Source: Steinernema hermaphroditum (taxonomy: Eukaryota; Nematoda; Chromadorea; Rhabditida; Steinernematidae). From it: a stretch of 64,000 bases of DNA. Positions 44,064 through 56,554 of this stretch are shown piece after piece. The stretch spans positions 3,720,001 through 3,784,000 of the forward strand of contig CM059621.1 of NCBI GenBank assembly GCA_030435675.1, in the 5' to 3' direction. Both the position numbers and the translations under genes were made by a program. Numbering within the stretch: the stretch's first letter is position 1; each line of letters starts with the position of its first letter. Under the pieces are notes generated by a model. That model searched no databases. It saw only the letters and a program-made list of their open reading frames with translations, and had not been told where the DNA came from.

Positions 44064-44321
44064 TTATATCACATCTTCAGCCGACTTTTTCTGGACATAA
44101 GGAAGTGAGCTGTGATCCTTGGGGATAGAGCTTATTGATGACTGTGTTGTCTCATGATACGCACATCCGCCAGACGTCGCCGCTTCATGATCATTCGTTT
44201 TTTTCGGTGACGCCGGAGTCAGCATCTTGGATGATGTCGCCTTTAATTGCCTTTGGCGAATTCTCATTTTCTTTAGGCTTTCCTCTTTTATTGAACTTTT
44301 TGCGTGGGGAGAAGATTGCAT
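44064..44321 (-). CDS. possible 85-residue Lys/Ser-rich protein or 3' exon
   Basis: An ATG-to-TAA frame on the minus strand with good codon composition. It starts MQSSPHAKSSIKEESLKKMR, has a PKKTNDHEAATSGGC middle and ends YVQKKSAEDVI. It is hydrophilic, with no membrane segment, and is preceded in frame by a TGA just upstream. It could be a small nuclear or cytosolic protein, or the tail exon of a larger one. No family is recognised. Confidence 0.35.
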   Translation of the reverse strand: MQSSPHAKSSIKEESLKKMRIRQRQLKATSSKMLTPASPKKTNDHEAATSGGCAYHETTQSSISSIPKDHSSLPYVQKKSAEDVI

Positions 44322-46772
44322 ATCTCAAGTTCGATCTATTAGAATAACGATCTTGTCATAGTTACCGTTACGTTTTGCTGTAACTAATGGTTTCAGGGGG
44401 AGGGGGAGTTCAATCAAAACTTCGGTAATCCGGCGGTCATGTGTATTATACCATTAATATTTATACATCATGGTCTACTAGGAAACATCTCATATTTGTT
44501 GTCACTTCTATATAATTTTGTTGGATATAGTGGTTATTTTTCTATTTACTCTTCCAGGCCAACTGCCCCCTTTCAGACCGCTCTTTTGTCCCTTGTTCTC
44601 TCCGTCTCCTTTCCTTCAAAACAACCCAAACTAGCTCGTCTGTGCACACGGCCACGGTCGTCTTCGCATCCCACACAATGAACAAAACAATTCCGTTCTC
44701 ACGTGCTTTCTCAGCAACCCAGCCACACTCAGCTGCTGCGCAATCCGGCTCTGCGTCTATTTTCATTTTCGTGTTTGTTTTGTTTGCTGTACGTGGTGGC
44801 TATAAACGTGTTGTCACCCGCTGACCGACCGGATGGCGCCCAGCGGGTCGAAGCAGGTATCGCCTAGTGTGGTTCCCGTGGTTGCGCTTACACTTACGAT
44901 TTATGACTCTTTGTGCCGCGTTGTGGACGGTTTTATGACGACGGCGACGATTAGTATTCGGCCCTCCGCCGACGCGCGATTAGTCATATGCGTTCGCAGC
45001 TCCACAGGGCTGCATTTGGGCTTCCATGTTTGTGCGTCACCATGTCGATATACAATTAATTTCACTTAGTTTACAATTACTCACTAACTGATCGGTTTTT
45101 GTGGATCTAATATAGCATATGAATCACCACGTTAATAAGATTTTTGCTGCGGTAATCAAATCTTGCTTACGGATGCGTTCCTTACGCAATAAATAAGCTT
45201 GCGTAACTTCCTTACGACAGGCACTGACATCTGAGCTGAGGATTCGTTAGTTCATGTGCGCTTTGCTTTGTTAGGGATGTGATCTTTGCCCATTATTCTT
45301 AGCTGAAATAATGACATAGATAATTTTAACAAAAGCGTTCCAACGTAGACGCATACTGTATGTGTTCTCTGGTGTATTACTCACAAGAGTTAGCGATGAT
45401 GCAGACCCTGATAAGCCACACGAATCACTTTTTAAGGCGTTCACCATGTGCTTACACCGGAAGCAACGGATGCCGATTCGTAATATGCCGGAGGATAAAT
45501 CAGCACCGTCGTCTGGTAATCTCGTAAACAGAGTGCCGCCATGACGCACTCTAGGTGCTTAGAGTTGTTGTTATGGACGCTAAGATCTTCGTATTTGTCC
45601 GGATATTTTCCTCCCGATCTTCGCTTTCATTATAGAAATAAGCGTATGCTCTTGGAATAACGTCAGAACGCGGTTCCACTGTCATACGCTGGCCTTAATC
45701 TATTCTCCTTTTTAGTGGACTCAATGATGGAAGAATCGATGCCCTTCCAAAATCGATACATTATTAATTTGACCGCATTAATGGAAATTCAAATTGCGTT
45801 TCACGACTCTTACATGGGCATTCAATGGTCATTATGACGGCTGGAAATTGACCAGCTTTCCCACTCTTTATGAATATTTCTGCAAAGAAAGAACAGAATG
45901 TCACTTTCTGAACAAGAATCATTCCATGTACTATTTCGTCGCGAACTGTTATACCAATGGAATAGAATGTCCTTTGTCTCGCTAATTAGCATTCGATGCA
46001 AAAAAAAATGCTTAACGAGCATTCAACTTCGGCACTTCCGCGTTTGAATTGCGTCGACTTCTGCACTTTCAGGAAATTTTATAGTGAGAGAGATCGTTGT
46101 GTTTGCAGCAGTTCCACCCGTTCTAGACTTTCGTGAATCATTTCTTTCTTCTCTTTCTGACAGCATCGTAATTAGCAATACTCCGTAATTCAACCGCACA
46201 TTTACAAACATTTTATTAAAACAGCTTCCTCAAGTTGTCATTCCATTTTTGAGACATTCCGCCTTAAAGCCTTGATAAGAATGTTCTTTGTAAGGTACTT
46301 TTTTCATCGCTAGAATTTCGTCAAAAGGGGATTAAATTATTTACGTGAACGCCTCACTCCCTCAGCATTACTAATTGGAGAGCAGCGTTTTATCGGAGCT
46401 TAAGCGCTATTTTTAACGCCACTTTGATAATTACTTATCGTGTGCTGTTAGTATACTCCGCTTTCTATGACCTCTTTGACATCTTTATATTGCACCGAGA
46501 TATTTAAATGTCGCGTTCTTAGAAGTCGCTGCCTAGACTTTGCATCGCCGTCTCCAAAAAAAAGTTGTTGCTTCCTATGACTGACCTCCCCTGAAGAATG
46601 CTTAGATACTTAAGTTTCTCACGACATTTCAAACTTTAGGGCACTTGTCCATTATAACTTCAACTTAAACTTCTCACAAGTGCAAGTTTCAATAATCAAA
46701 GCTGGCATCTCACCTTGCGGACTACATACGTGTCAATGTCACCTCGTAATCACGGCGAGATGATCTAACCTT
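44322..46772. other. intergenic, with unconfirmed coding-like stretches
   Basis: A TATAAA lies at 44801-44806, then an ATG at 44833 with a CAG|GTATCG donor after eight codons. A plus-strand frame at about 45315-45544 (LLTRVSDDADPDKPHESLFK, ending in PP*) and another at about 45800-45985 (YEYFCKERTECHFLNKNHSM) look coding. They may be exons of one plus-strand gene, but splice phases were not reconciled. Confidence 0.3.
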
Positions 46773-46964
46773 ATGTCGCAAACTCAAACAGATGGCGAGC
46801 GCCGAATAGACACACACGAGCCCGGTGATAACGATCAGTGGTTGTTGGCGCTGCCGACCAACGCATATGTGGCACGGAGAGGCAGAGCAGAGGTGCCCTG
46901 TGTAATCGTCATGTGTTTCCAGAACTCCAGGCAGCGTTGTTTTTTGGTCCCACCGCGCGCCGAT

Positions 46965-46991
46965 GCGCTTTCCTGCAGCGCTGGAAAGCGC
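46965..46991. repeat. 9-bp-stem hairpin
   Basis: GCGCTTTCC TGCAGCGCT GGAAAGCGC is a perfect inverted repeat in a GC-rich patch. It does not match the histone mRNA stem-loop. Confidence 0.5.
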
Positions 46992-47563
46992 CTACTGTGA
47001 CGGCGCTTCCAAGTTTGGCTAACTGACAAAAAGCTTGTTTGGTGACTCACTGAAACCACCTTATTTTTCATTTATTTTCTTAAGGCGGATAACTCAAAGC
47101 ACCGTTTTAATTTTCACCATAGCCTGGAAGGTTGCAAGGCTTATTGGATTAGGATTTAAGCTGGTATTCCAGAAAGCTATACTTCCTTTTTCGTCTGCAT
47201 TTTTTGACAGCTTATTCCTGACTTCCTTGCAATAAGTCGCTTCGGCCAAATAACTTCAATATCACCATTGTATTTCAATAGCAGTGAGGACGATCCTTCG
47301 GTTCATCGAAGACACAGTTGTTTGTCAAAAATCGACTATTGCTGTTCAACAATCATTCGTGTTCACCTGTTTTCAATTTGCGTTACTGGAATGTGTCAAT
47401 ATCCGCGGTGCCTGTTTTGCACACATTACTAGTCATATCGATAATCTAATCTATTTGAGAAGGAGCAGCCAAATAAGAGGCGAACCGACGGATAATAAGT
47501 CTTCCTCCTCCGAGCATCTTGCCGCACTCCTTCACCACTTCACCCCAGCCGTTCGATTCTTCG

Positions 47564-50500
47564 ATGTCCGAGGGCAAGGATGGCCGCTCATCGCCAGTGA
47601 ATTGTTCTCAATGCGCCGAAACCCGATCGGTTCCCGGTGATCTCGCTCGATTTCCCCAATCTTGGCACACACTTCTTCCGAGCGGGTCAAATGGCTTTTC
47701 TGCGGATTCAGATGGCGACGATAATCCGGAAGGGTGAGCACTCTATTTCATGTGTTTGTTCCGGTGCAAGTACCATAGTGATGAGTAATGAGATGTTGGA
47801 GTACATGCATACTTTCATAGGGGATGGCTAATGGCTGAAATTGTGGCCTTCACAGGTAAGAAAGACACCTTCAAAAACGGTTCTGCTTATGAATGACAAC
47901 AAAATTGAATTGGAAAGAGACATCTCAATTCATTACACTTGCCTCTGCTTGTTCCTCTTCCTACGAATAATTCGACCAATCTCGCATCAATGTTCAATGT
48001 TTCAGGGTCCCCGTTTGTGACTACCCGTCCGAGGATGGCTCGCTCGAGGACTCGAAGGGGAAAATGCCAACGAAATACCAACCCAAGCGACAGTTCGTTC
48101 GCGGACATCATCGCGGAACTCCACAGAACGGCTTCGCCTCTGGTCCCCCATTTCCGACGACACCAAGACGAGAAGCGCCTTGGTCATCGTACAGCGAGAG
48201 CCAAAAACAACAACATCTGCAGTTGATCGAAAAAGAGATCAACGTTATGGCACAAGAGTCACAATTGGGCATCGGCAAATGGAGACCCAAATGGCTGCAA
48301 AGGTTTTCGTCTAGGAACTGGATGCTCCTTTGGATGTGCTGGTTCTGCACCGTTCAGGGATTGTTGGTTAACGGGCTGGTGCCTTCAGCGATCTCAACCA
48401 TCGAACGCAGATTTCAGTTCAGTACTTCAACAATAGGGAGAATCATGCAGGTTGGAAGGTTTCGGTAGACTTAACTTTGATCATTCCCTTTTAGTTCTAC
48501 GACTTTGGTTATGTCCTGCTCTGCATTCCGGTCAGTTACTTTGGTGGCCGGCACTCAAAACCCTTAGTACTGGGTTTGGGCTTGAGCCTTATGGCCTTCG
48601 GAAGCTTTCTGTTCTCAACTCCCCATTTGATATCCGAAGCCTATTCGTCAAGCGGAGAAAGTGACAATGGCCTTAGTGTGTGCCATGCGAAAACTGTGAG
48701 CAGTGCACTTATTGGCAATAGCTCAGACCCTTCTTATGAAGCTCTTCGAGCAACGTGTCCTTCACCAGAAAATCAAGTAGGAATTGGGCGACTCTATTAA
48801 ATGCTAGAGTGGTGCTTTCAGCCGGGCACTTTCCGATACGTGTTCCTTTTCTGTCTTGCTCATTTCCTTCATGGTATTGGTGCTACGCCGCTTTTTACAA
48901 TTGGTGTTTCATATATCGACGAAAATGTTGGATCTGCTCTTTCATCCCTTTATCTTGGTAAGTTCGAAAGGTCAAAAAACTTTGGTCGGAACGCTTATCG
49001 CAAGCGCTGTCCTCAATGAAACGGTCTGCTACTGCTATTTTGTAACACCACTTCATAGGGATTGACTGTGATTTATACTTATATCCCTTTCTTGTAGGTG
49101 TGTTCTATGCCTTTGCCATTTTTGGTCCGGCAATTGGATTCCTTGCATCGAGCACCTTCCTTCAGTACCACACCGACTTCCTACAAGCCGACAGAGTGAA
49201 AGCAATCGCCAACATAGACGAATCCGATCCGAAATGGGTTGGCGCCTGGTGGATTGGATTCCAGTTAGCCAGCGTCCTGGCACTGTTAGCTGTCTTTCCT
49301 ATCCTCAGTTTGCCGAAAGTTCTCCCTGAATCGCTCAAATGGCATCGCACTCGTCTTCAAGAGGAAACGATGGCCGGTCAAAAGAAACGAACTCCTGAGT
49401 GCTGTGGAATTCAGTCGTCAAACAAAACTGCTGTCATCTGTGGATCGGTGCTTCAGATGGATGGTGGGATTGCAGCGATTCCGCATTTTTATCAAGATGG
49501 ACGTTTCAGAAAAGACCGCTAGTATCGCCATAGCTGAATCAATGCCGGCCCTGCAAACTCCTAAGGGTCCATTGTGGTATTCCTTGTGGCTTGATGTCCG
49601 TCATATCCCCATCGCCATCTACCGTATTCTTTCCAACGGTTCCTACATGCTCATCACATTGGCTATGGCCGTCGACGGTGGGTTAAAATTATTTAATTAC
49701 CACCAGTTATTATTATAAGCGGGGTCAGGTTTCTCATAATACTCCATACGTCGCGACTCTCTCGGAAATTCATCTCCATTGTCATAGTATCCAACAACGC
49801 CTGAGCGACCGTATCCGCCGTAGTTGTATCGCGTAAGCCGACCGTAGTAGCCTCGATGATAGGCGCCGTCGTCAAAGTGCGTTGGTGGTCCAAAGTAGGA
49901 TGGATCGGCGCCGTATGGCTCATATGGCTGCCAGTATTCATGAGTCGATTCATAGCCATGAGGTTGATGGAATGGACGTGGATGCCTGATGGGTTTCCAG
50001 GCATTAAACATGTAGTCGTTCTTGATGCGGTTAAATTCCTCTGGAGAAAATCGGGGGCGCGTGCCTGAAAACTTTTGATATGTGACTTTTGAAAGTCGGC
50101 GACCTTTTAAAGAAGTAGGACTTCCAGGATCAGATATTTCAATAATATTGGGTACTCACTCGGCGAAGAATCCTCTGAAGCTTCAAATAGAGGCAAGGTG
50201 TTATTACAGACGAGAGGGGCGCTATAAACTGCTGTTACAAGAGCACATAGTACTAAATATGGATTCATGACCACTGCAGATACTGACGCTCCCTGTTGAA
50301 GGAAACCCCTTATAAGTCTTGCGCAAATGGGTCGATCTATGCGCATAATTTAACGCGACTTACGATCTTCCTTTTTTCAGGCCTGATCATCGCCGGCGCG
50401 TCGACGTTCATGTCCAAATATCTGGAGCGACAGTTCGGCGTCGCGCCCAGCAAGGCGAACATGCTCATCGGTTGCGTAATGGTGCCCATGGCGGGTATTG

Positions 50501-51758
50501 GCACGATGTTCAGCGGGTTTGTTGTGCAGCACTTCCGACTGAGTTGCGCAAAAACGGTCAAATTCTGCATCGCGTTGCTCACGATATCGTTGTTCCTCTC
50601 ACCGATGTATCTCATCTACTGCGATCATGTGGAGCTGGCCGGGGTAGAATCGCACTATCCGACTGAACAAGGCTTTGGTTGGACGCCGTCGAGCAATAAT
50701 TACACTGACTACGTGAATCCGTTTGGGAATCCTAAGCTGCAGTCGCAATGCAACGGGCACTGTCAATGCGTCGCTGACGAGTATCATCCTGTTTGTGCGG
50801 AGCTGGCTAGCGGACGTCAAGTGGTATTCTTTTCGCCTTGTTATGCTGGGTGCGATGCTAAATATCATCCTACCACAAAGGTATCCTTCCGCTCCTTAAG
50901 ATATCTTCAACTTGGTAATTTAGGAATACAACAACTGCACATGCGTTGGTGGCCAAGGCATCAACGGCATCCAGAAGGTCAAGAACGGATACTGTGAATC
51001 AAAGTGCACAGGTCTCTTTGGATTTCTCGTTCTTTTTGCGCCGTTCTGCTTCTTCGCCTTTGCTGTTGGAGTTCCTTTGATTTCTGTTGTATTGAGGTAG
51101 GCAATCATTGCTGGAAATGACCTTACCGTCCCCATTTAGAACGGTAGACTACGCGGAGAGATCGTTTGCGTTGGGTATTCAATGGATTCTGGTGAGAGTG
51201 ATCGGAACAATCCCAGCGCCGGTTCTATTCGGATGGATGTTCGACGTTTCGTGCATTAAACAGCATGAAGATCCTTGCTCAGGAGAGGTGCGTGATTTGG
51301 TGGAACGTTACTCGAGACACGAACATTAGTGTGGTCTTTTTAAATAGACATATATGGTACTGGGTGCCATAGTTTCATTCCTAGAACCGTAAATGTCTTA
51401 AACATCGTTTTTAAGCAAACGCCATAAGGATTACGATCTGTGTTAAACATGTATAGATGCGTTGTGTTTCAGCAAGGAAGTTGTATGCTTTACCAAAACA
51501 AGCTACTTGCCGACTTGTTTATGGCATTCAGTGTTGTGGGACAGGTACGTTTTCCACTAACTTACTAATCACTCATCATCTATATTTCAGCTCATAGCAA
51601 TGATACTTCTGGTCTGCACACTTCTCTTCTTTGCGCACTCCATGCGCGACGATCCGCCACCGGTACCAAAGGCGGTCGACGACAGTAGCCCTGGCGAATT
51701 CGACCCAATGCTGCTAGAGGAGGGAAGTCCTGAAAAGACGAAACCCGAGCAAGTCTAA
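47564..51758 (+). CDS. organic anion transporting polypeptide (SLCO/OATP family), 11 exons
   Basis: Exons 47564-47733, 48006-48450, 48495-48776, 48822-48957, 49098-49376, 49510-49677, 50381-50880, 50924-51096, 51140-51287, about 51474-51544 and 51591-51758 give about 846 residues. Most introns are 40-50 bp with TTTCAG-type acceptors. Twelve membrane segments are expected. Segment 1 (LLWMCWFCTVQGLLVNGLVP) is followed by SAISTIERRF, a hallmark of the family. The large extracellular loop carries a Kazal-like domain (HCQCVADEYHPVCAELASGR, FSPCYAGCDAKYH) with paired cysteines. The acidic C-terminal tail ends near KTKPEQV. The family imports bile acids, hormones, drugs and other amphipathic anions across the plasma membrane. 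The N-terminal 200 residues are cytosolic and Ser/Gln-rich. The donor of exon 5 (GCCG|GTCAAA) is the least certain. Intron 6 contains an antisense gene. Confidence 0.92.
49697..50268 (-). CDS. Tyr/Gly/Pro-rich secreted protein nested antisense in a transporter intron
   Basis: Exon 1 (50268-50160) and exon 2 (50064-49697) are joined by a 95-bp GT-AG intron (GTGAGT ... GTTTTCAG) to give 158 residues. Residues 1-17 are a signal peptide (MNPYLVLCALVTAVYSA). A short acidic stretch follows, then RFSPEEFNRIKNDYMFNAW. The C-terminal half is rich in Tyr, Gly, Pro and His (PHGYESTHEYWQPYEPYGAD, RYNYGGYGRSGVVGYYDNGD) and ends NNNWW. It lies entirely inside the 703-bp intron 6 of the OATP gene, on the other strand. 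Composition suggests an extracellular structural or cuticle-like protein; no catalytic domain is seen. Its promoter must also lie in that intron. Confidence 0.75.
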
Positions 51759-52214
51759 TTAGGTCTCCACTGCATAGCCGCCATGTCACATCAATCTGTA
51801 GCTTTACATAAGATTTCCCACACATCGACTCATCTATGTTGCTTGTATAGGCTTTAAGGTCTGGGTAACTGTACTTAATACTCATAGGGTAATACTCATC
51901 TCCTGTCCATTCTTCAACCCGGTGGAAAACCGTTGGTTTTCTATCAAATTCGAAAGCATAATTCTATTGTTCCTTCGCCCCTTGTGTCTTCTCTGTTAAT
52001 TTATTATTATTTTTTGTTGTGCTTTTGATAAGAACAGAGTTTATTTCCTTTCGAAGAGCTCGTCACTGATATCCGTGGAAAGGCAACAGAGCACATTAAG
52101 TCTCCACTGCACAGGTCAGATGGAACTCTGCGAGTGCCGCACCTACATTAATCAGAACTATCCGAATGCAAAATTTTTCGTTTTTGTTCGTGGTGGTCGT
52201 CCATTCATTCGCTC
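51759..52214. other. 3' flank of the transporter gene
   Basis: Presumed 3' UTR and spacer. No second gene seen. Confidence 0.4.
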
Positions 52215-52790
52215 AGAAATGAGTTGAGTGAGCGGTCGTTCTCTGTCGTCGTCGTTGGCGCAACCATCAATGATCAGAAGGCACAATGGAACCGTTGCTC
52301 TCATGTTCCTTAAAGAAACCCGTCACAAACCCGAAACCTTTCGTCCGTGTAACCAAATTCTCACTCTTACTGTGCACATTTCTCTTTACCATATCATTTA
52401 CCATATGCCTCTGGTTGAGAACTGCGGACCGTTTCGACCGGGATGGAATAAGGATGGCAGCGATGACGGATTGAGCGGTATAGGATAAGGCATGGACCGG
52501 GGATGGGGCAAAGATCGGGGAGTGGTCGCGGCAGAGGTGAGGCTAGCGAACACATGAGGACGGACCGGGCACACTAGCGTGGAAAAAGCTTAAAGTGAGT
52601 CGCGGAGGAAGTGGTGGAATGTAGACGCAGATTTCAGATTTCAGACGCAAATTTCAGTCATCATGATCAGATCAGGCTGTCTGGCACAAAACATGAAAGC
52701 ATTGAGAATGCAGAAAAAAGCAAAAGCATGAAGCAGAAAGCAACCTAGACGTGAAGTCTGCCGTAGGCGACTGGTTCTATAATGTAAGCT
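52215..52790 (+). repeat. family A head joined to family C repeat, copy 2
   Basis: GAGTTGAGTGAGCGGTCGTT and GTTGGCGCAACCATCAATGA are followed by GGGATGG/GGCATGGACCGGGGATGG units and the tail GCATGAAGCAGAAAGCAACC, TAGACGTGAAGTCTGCCGTA. This is the same order as 32530-33100. Confidence 0.55.
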
Positions 52791-52933
52791 TTATTGTCCA
52801 CATTTTCTCCTTGCATCTCCGCAAAGCGAAATATTTTATTTAGCATCAGCTTCCGATTGAGAACTACGGCTGACTACAACCCTGGAATCAGCAAAAGAAG
52901 TCTGGTATGAAATATAAACTTTTATTTCAATCT

Positions 52934-53792
52934 TCATTGCCATTGCTGTTGCAACTGAGAAAAGTAAACGGTTGTTATATGCTGCGTTTCCACGACGAGC
53001 TCTTGACCTCGAATATTCTGTATTCTTAAGTTCGGCGCTTCCACACTCGGCAGCGCATGCGTTGTGCCCGTTCTCTTCCAATACATTCGTTTGATCGATG
53101 AAATCTTCAGCGCCTTTTTCAGCCTAGTTCCCACTTTTCGATAACCGCATGCGGCAATCAATGGTACAGTCATCGTCCCTGATGATATCATCATGCTGAA
53201 CCCTTCGGCCATCACGGAACGGAAGAATCGGTTCTCCACGTAGTACATCGACACGTACATGAGTACGCCGAAGATGGATCCCGCCATTACTATCACCGTC
53301 ACCGGAATTAGCACTCTGTAGCTCCGGATGTTTTCGACAATTTGGTATCGGTGGCTCAGGGTCGACGCTGACGACGAAGAGCGGCTATCGCCTTTGTACC
53401 GAGCATAATTCACGAACCGTAGATAAAGAATACCCTGCAAAGAAATTAAGAGGTTGTATGACAGTTTGAATCTAACCAAAACGGTGATAACGTTAAGTCC
53501 AGCCATTATAAGAGATGGTCCGATTGTGCTGATTATGTGAAAGCCATACAAGGTAATGAGCATAGCGGCAAATATATGCTAAAATTGAAGCTGCAGCATT
53601 TCCGTAATTAGGTGCCAGGTACCTGAAAGAAGAGCAGCACAAATGGAAGTTCTTTACGTCGTGTTAATTCATAGTTGTGAGCGTAGTACGAAGCTATGGA
53701 CCTCTCCACAAAGGCGACAAATATTCCTATCCCATTTCCATATATCAGTGTGTGTCTGATGATCAGTAGTACATCCACCCAGAACGGGACTG
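52934..53792 (-). pseudogene. Sre-like serpentine chemoreceptor lacking the N-terminal exons
   Basis: Exons 53792-53623, 53578-53477 and 53434-52934 join in frame across 44- and 42-bp introns (the second would stay open if unspliced) to 257 residues. The first exon is a membrane segment ending FVAFVERSIASYYAHNYELT, the ER..A.Y...YE signature after helix 3 of class E nematode receptors. Later come SHRYQIVENIRSYRVLIPVT, two more membrane segments and a hydrophilic tail. Family members are about 350 residues long, so about 100 residues with helices 1-2 are missing. The sequence upstream (53800-54200) has no membrane-type frame. The gene therefore looks truncated, unless a distant exon was missed. 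The function, if alive, would be odour or pheromone detection in sensory neurons. Confidence 0.65.
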
Positions 53793-53800
53793 CTGCAACG

Positions 53801-54533
53801 AAATTTAAATAATTTACTCAACGAAGCCGGAACGTCTGACTCGGACTCGGCTTGCATGGACCCACGTTTGGACCTCTTCCGTCTCAGCTCAGAATACGAA
53901 TTTCGCACCGGCTGCGACGCCAATCCGACCCGAGCGGGCCGTAAATGATCTTAGAATCCGTTGCCGTATGCCCTTTTTCTCTAATTGTCTACCGACTGGC
54001 TCCAGAGCCAACTCGACAACGAGTATAGGTGTCTCAATGCTGACAAGAAAAGTGTCGCACCTGACAGCTGGCTTCAGCGGACGCCTCTAATTTGGTTCTG
54101 ATGAACAACGTCGGCTCACTACGAAAAATAATATGTTTCAATTGACGTAATTGTCAAAATATTTTGACAGACCATTTTTGCGCATATGTTTTGCTAGTGC
54201 ACCACAGCGAGCGCGAAGTGCATCAAGTCCATCAAAAGTTTCCATATAAAGGTAATCGGAGAGAGACATTTAAGAACAAACTCTATAGGTGTGGATTGGA
54301 ACACTCGGGTAGTTGCGGTTTCTCTAGGTTTTGTTTGGATGTGCTCATTAACTTATTTTGTACAGAGTACACAGTCATGCATTTTAGTATTTGGATAAAC
54401 ATTGGTGTGTTTGTTATTAGCACTCTGCAGTTGAAGTCCAAATAGAGTTAGGGCCAGAGCTGGCTACAAACCGATTTGCTAGCAGTGCTCCTATTAACCA
54501 ATCTGTCAATCAGCATCACGATCTTTTCCCCCC
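53801..54533. other. intergenic, no missing receptor exon found
   Basis: Searched on the minus strand for helices 1-2 of the Sre-like gene; none seen. Confidence 0.35.
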
Positions 54534-54673
54534 ATGTACCTCAGCCGGATTCGTCGCTTTGTGTGAAAGTGCAGAGAGACAGAAGCAACCTTTCATACAT
54601 ACTTCTCTGCTCATCTGCCCTCTCTCGCACCGACACGCAGAGGGCGAATCCGGCTGAAATACATTGAGTACAT
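54534..54673. repeat. 140-bp hairpin-forming MITE-like element
   Basis: ATGTACCTCAGCCGGATTCG at 54534 is mirrored by CGAATCCGGCTG (54645-54656) and GTACAT (54668-54673). Twelve bases of the inner arm are perfect. There is no coding capacity and no proven target duplication. Confidence 0.45.
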
Positions 54674-55604
54674 GGCTGAGAGGTTGGATTCGTGACAATC
54701 CGCCAGCCTCTCAACGGATGACGAATTAGCTGATCGGCTCAACGGTTGAGCCAGTTATATGGCTCAGCCGTTGCCTAGCATTCGCTCGGCCCGATTTGTA
54801 GAAATATATATTAATTATAACAGGATTTGATAACCAATAACGTGAAGCTCACACGATAGCGAACCGATCTGACTCATGAAAACAGCTTGCTTCCTACAAT
54901 ATGATTGTTTTGACGCACCCCGAATTTATTGTTGGGCAGCGGGGATATACTACAAACATGTGCAGCAAGGTAGGGTTGACGACTTGAACACCAACATCAA
55001 GTTACTTAGATTACAACATTAGCACTTCTTCAGATTGATTGCTTCTCCTTTTGGCATGGCTACACCGGTTTCTCCGAGCAAATAATCTCGTTCATAGAAC
55101 AAATTTGACCGACTGGCAGGTTGGCTTTACCAGCAAAAGACAGCCTTTGATTGTAGCTCGATGTATGTACTTCGGTGTCTCCAAACGCGCACATCAACAT
55201 GTTGCGGGCGTCATAATTATAGTGGAGTCTTCACGTCGTTAGCTTTCCCGTCTAAATGTTGTCTATTCTAAGTGCATTATACAGCTTTAGTCCATCTTTA
55301 AATTCACGACTAAACATATAGCATACATAGGCGAACTTTTTGGACAACGTCATTAGCGCTATATTTTTTATACATATATAGCAGTTGTAACCACTATGTC
55401 TAAGTCAGTTACGTGAACGTCTAGTCACAACGTTGGACTTCTCCAGTTTTCAGCATGGTGGAATGTGTGAGAATTACAACACTTTGAAGTACAACTGGAG
55501 ATTTCTTTCCTTCCAGGAAACGTGAACTGCTTTATGAAATGGCCAGTACTACATCGCTGTCCATAAACGAGAGGGATCGTCCGTTCGCTGTTTTAGAAAT
55601 GAGT
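54674..55604. other. intergenic, nothing recognised
   Basis: A perfect small palindrome, GGCTCAACGGTTGAGCC, lies at about 54736-54752. No gene seen. Confidence 0.35.
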
Positions 55605-55690
55605 TGAGTTGAGTGAGCAGTCGTTCTCGGCCGTCGTTGCTCGTATAATGATTGTTCCTACTCATAGAAGTCCTTGAATACCAGCGAGCC
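55605..55690 (+). repeat. dispersed repeat family A, copy 6 (5' half)
   Basis: GAGTTGAGTTGAGTGAGCAG and TCGTTCTCGGCCGTCGTTGC match the head of other copies. The 3' half is lost. Confidence 0.5.
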
Positions 55691-56505
55691 GTAGTTCCGA
55701 CGTTTTGCCGTCCATATCGTCACTTTCTTTGAACTAATTCTTCCTTCACTAATTTGATGCTTAGGTCTTTCATTTCTGTCGCCAAGAATCCGTTGAGTAA
55801 TCTGTTCGATCACTCACAAACGAGATAAGTGAGCGCTCGTACTCGGCTGCACAGCTTCAACAAGAACACAAGGGAATCTTGCTCCTCCTACCAGCAGTCC
55901 TGATGATACTTTCCCCACTCCACCTCAACCGCTGTGCCCCACCGTTAATACCACGAAATGAGTTCATGTGTTTCCGGGAAAAGTGGTGTTTTCTGTATTT
56001 TAGTGGACGGCCACATGCTCATACTGATTCCCCCCAACAGCTAAAGCATAAATCAAACATTGGAAGGCACGTCATATGTAAACAGTATCCAAACAGCTGT
56101 GGTAACTTTCCTTGAAAATGTTAACTTCGAACGTTCAAACGTCATATATAATCATGCGCCACATTTGTGAGAAGGTTGAGTGGAGGTTGCAGCCAAGCAG
56201 AAGAAAAAGGGAAATTGAAATATGTCCAGAATAAAGTAACGCTTGCTGTGAACCATTGCAGGATTAGTGTAAAGGTCATATATGTTTTAGCTACCTGTTG
56301 CAATGCAGTGAATTTAAGCAGTCCAATAAGTTGCACAGCTATTTTAGGTTCGACTTCGATGTTTTGCTTTTCTTAACAGCATGCAAGTTTACTGCACTCA
56401 AGCGTAAGATTTTTCTTGCGCTTGAATTGAGAACTTCGTCATTTGCAGGGGCGTCTAGCCCTTAGAGTAAACAAATCTTTCAACCGCCTACTTACTGATC
56501 ACACC

Positions 56506-56514
56506 TATATAAAG
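56506..56514 (+). promoter_or_regulatory. TATA box of the secreted-protein gene
   Basis: TATATAAAG lies 41 bases upstream of the ATG at 56555, a spacing consistent with a TATA-driven transcript with a very short leader. Confidence 0.45.
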
Positions 56515-56554
56515 TATTGCTGCCCAAGCAAATCCATGTGTTGTACCCACTGCT

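Noticed and set aside
46965..46991. Histone mRNA 3' stem-loop
   Set aside because: The hairpin sequence does not fit the histone consensus, and no histone gene is adjacent.
53820..53923. First exon of the Sre-like receptor
   Set aside because: The frame is hydrophilic, and joining it to the next exon would need a 25-bp intron, shorter than any other here.
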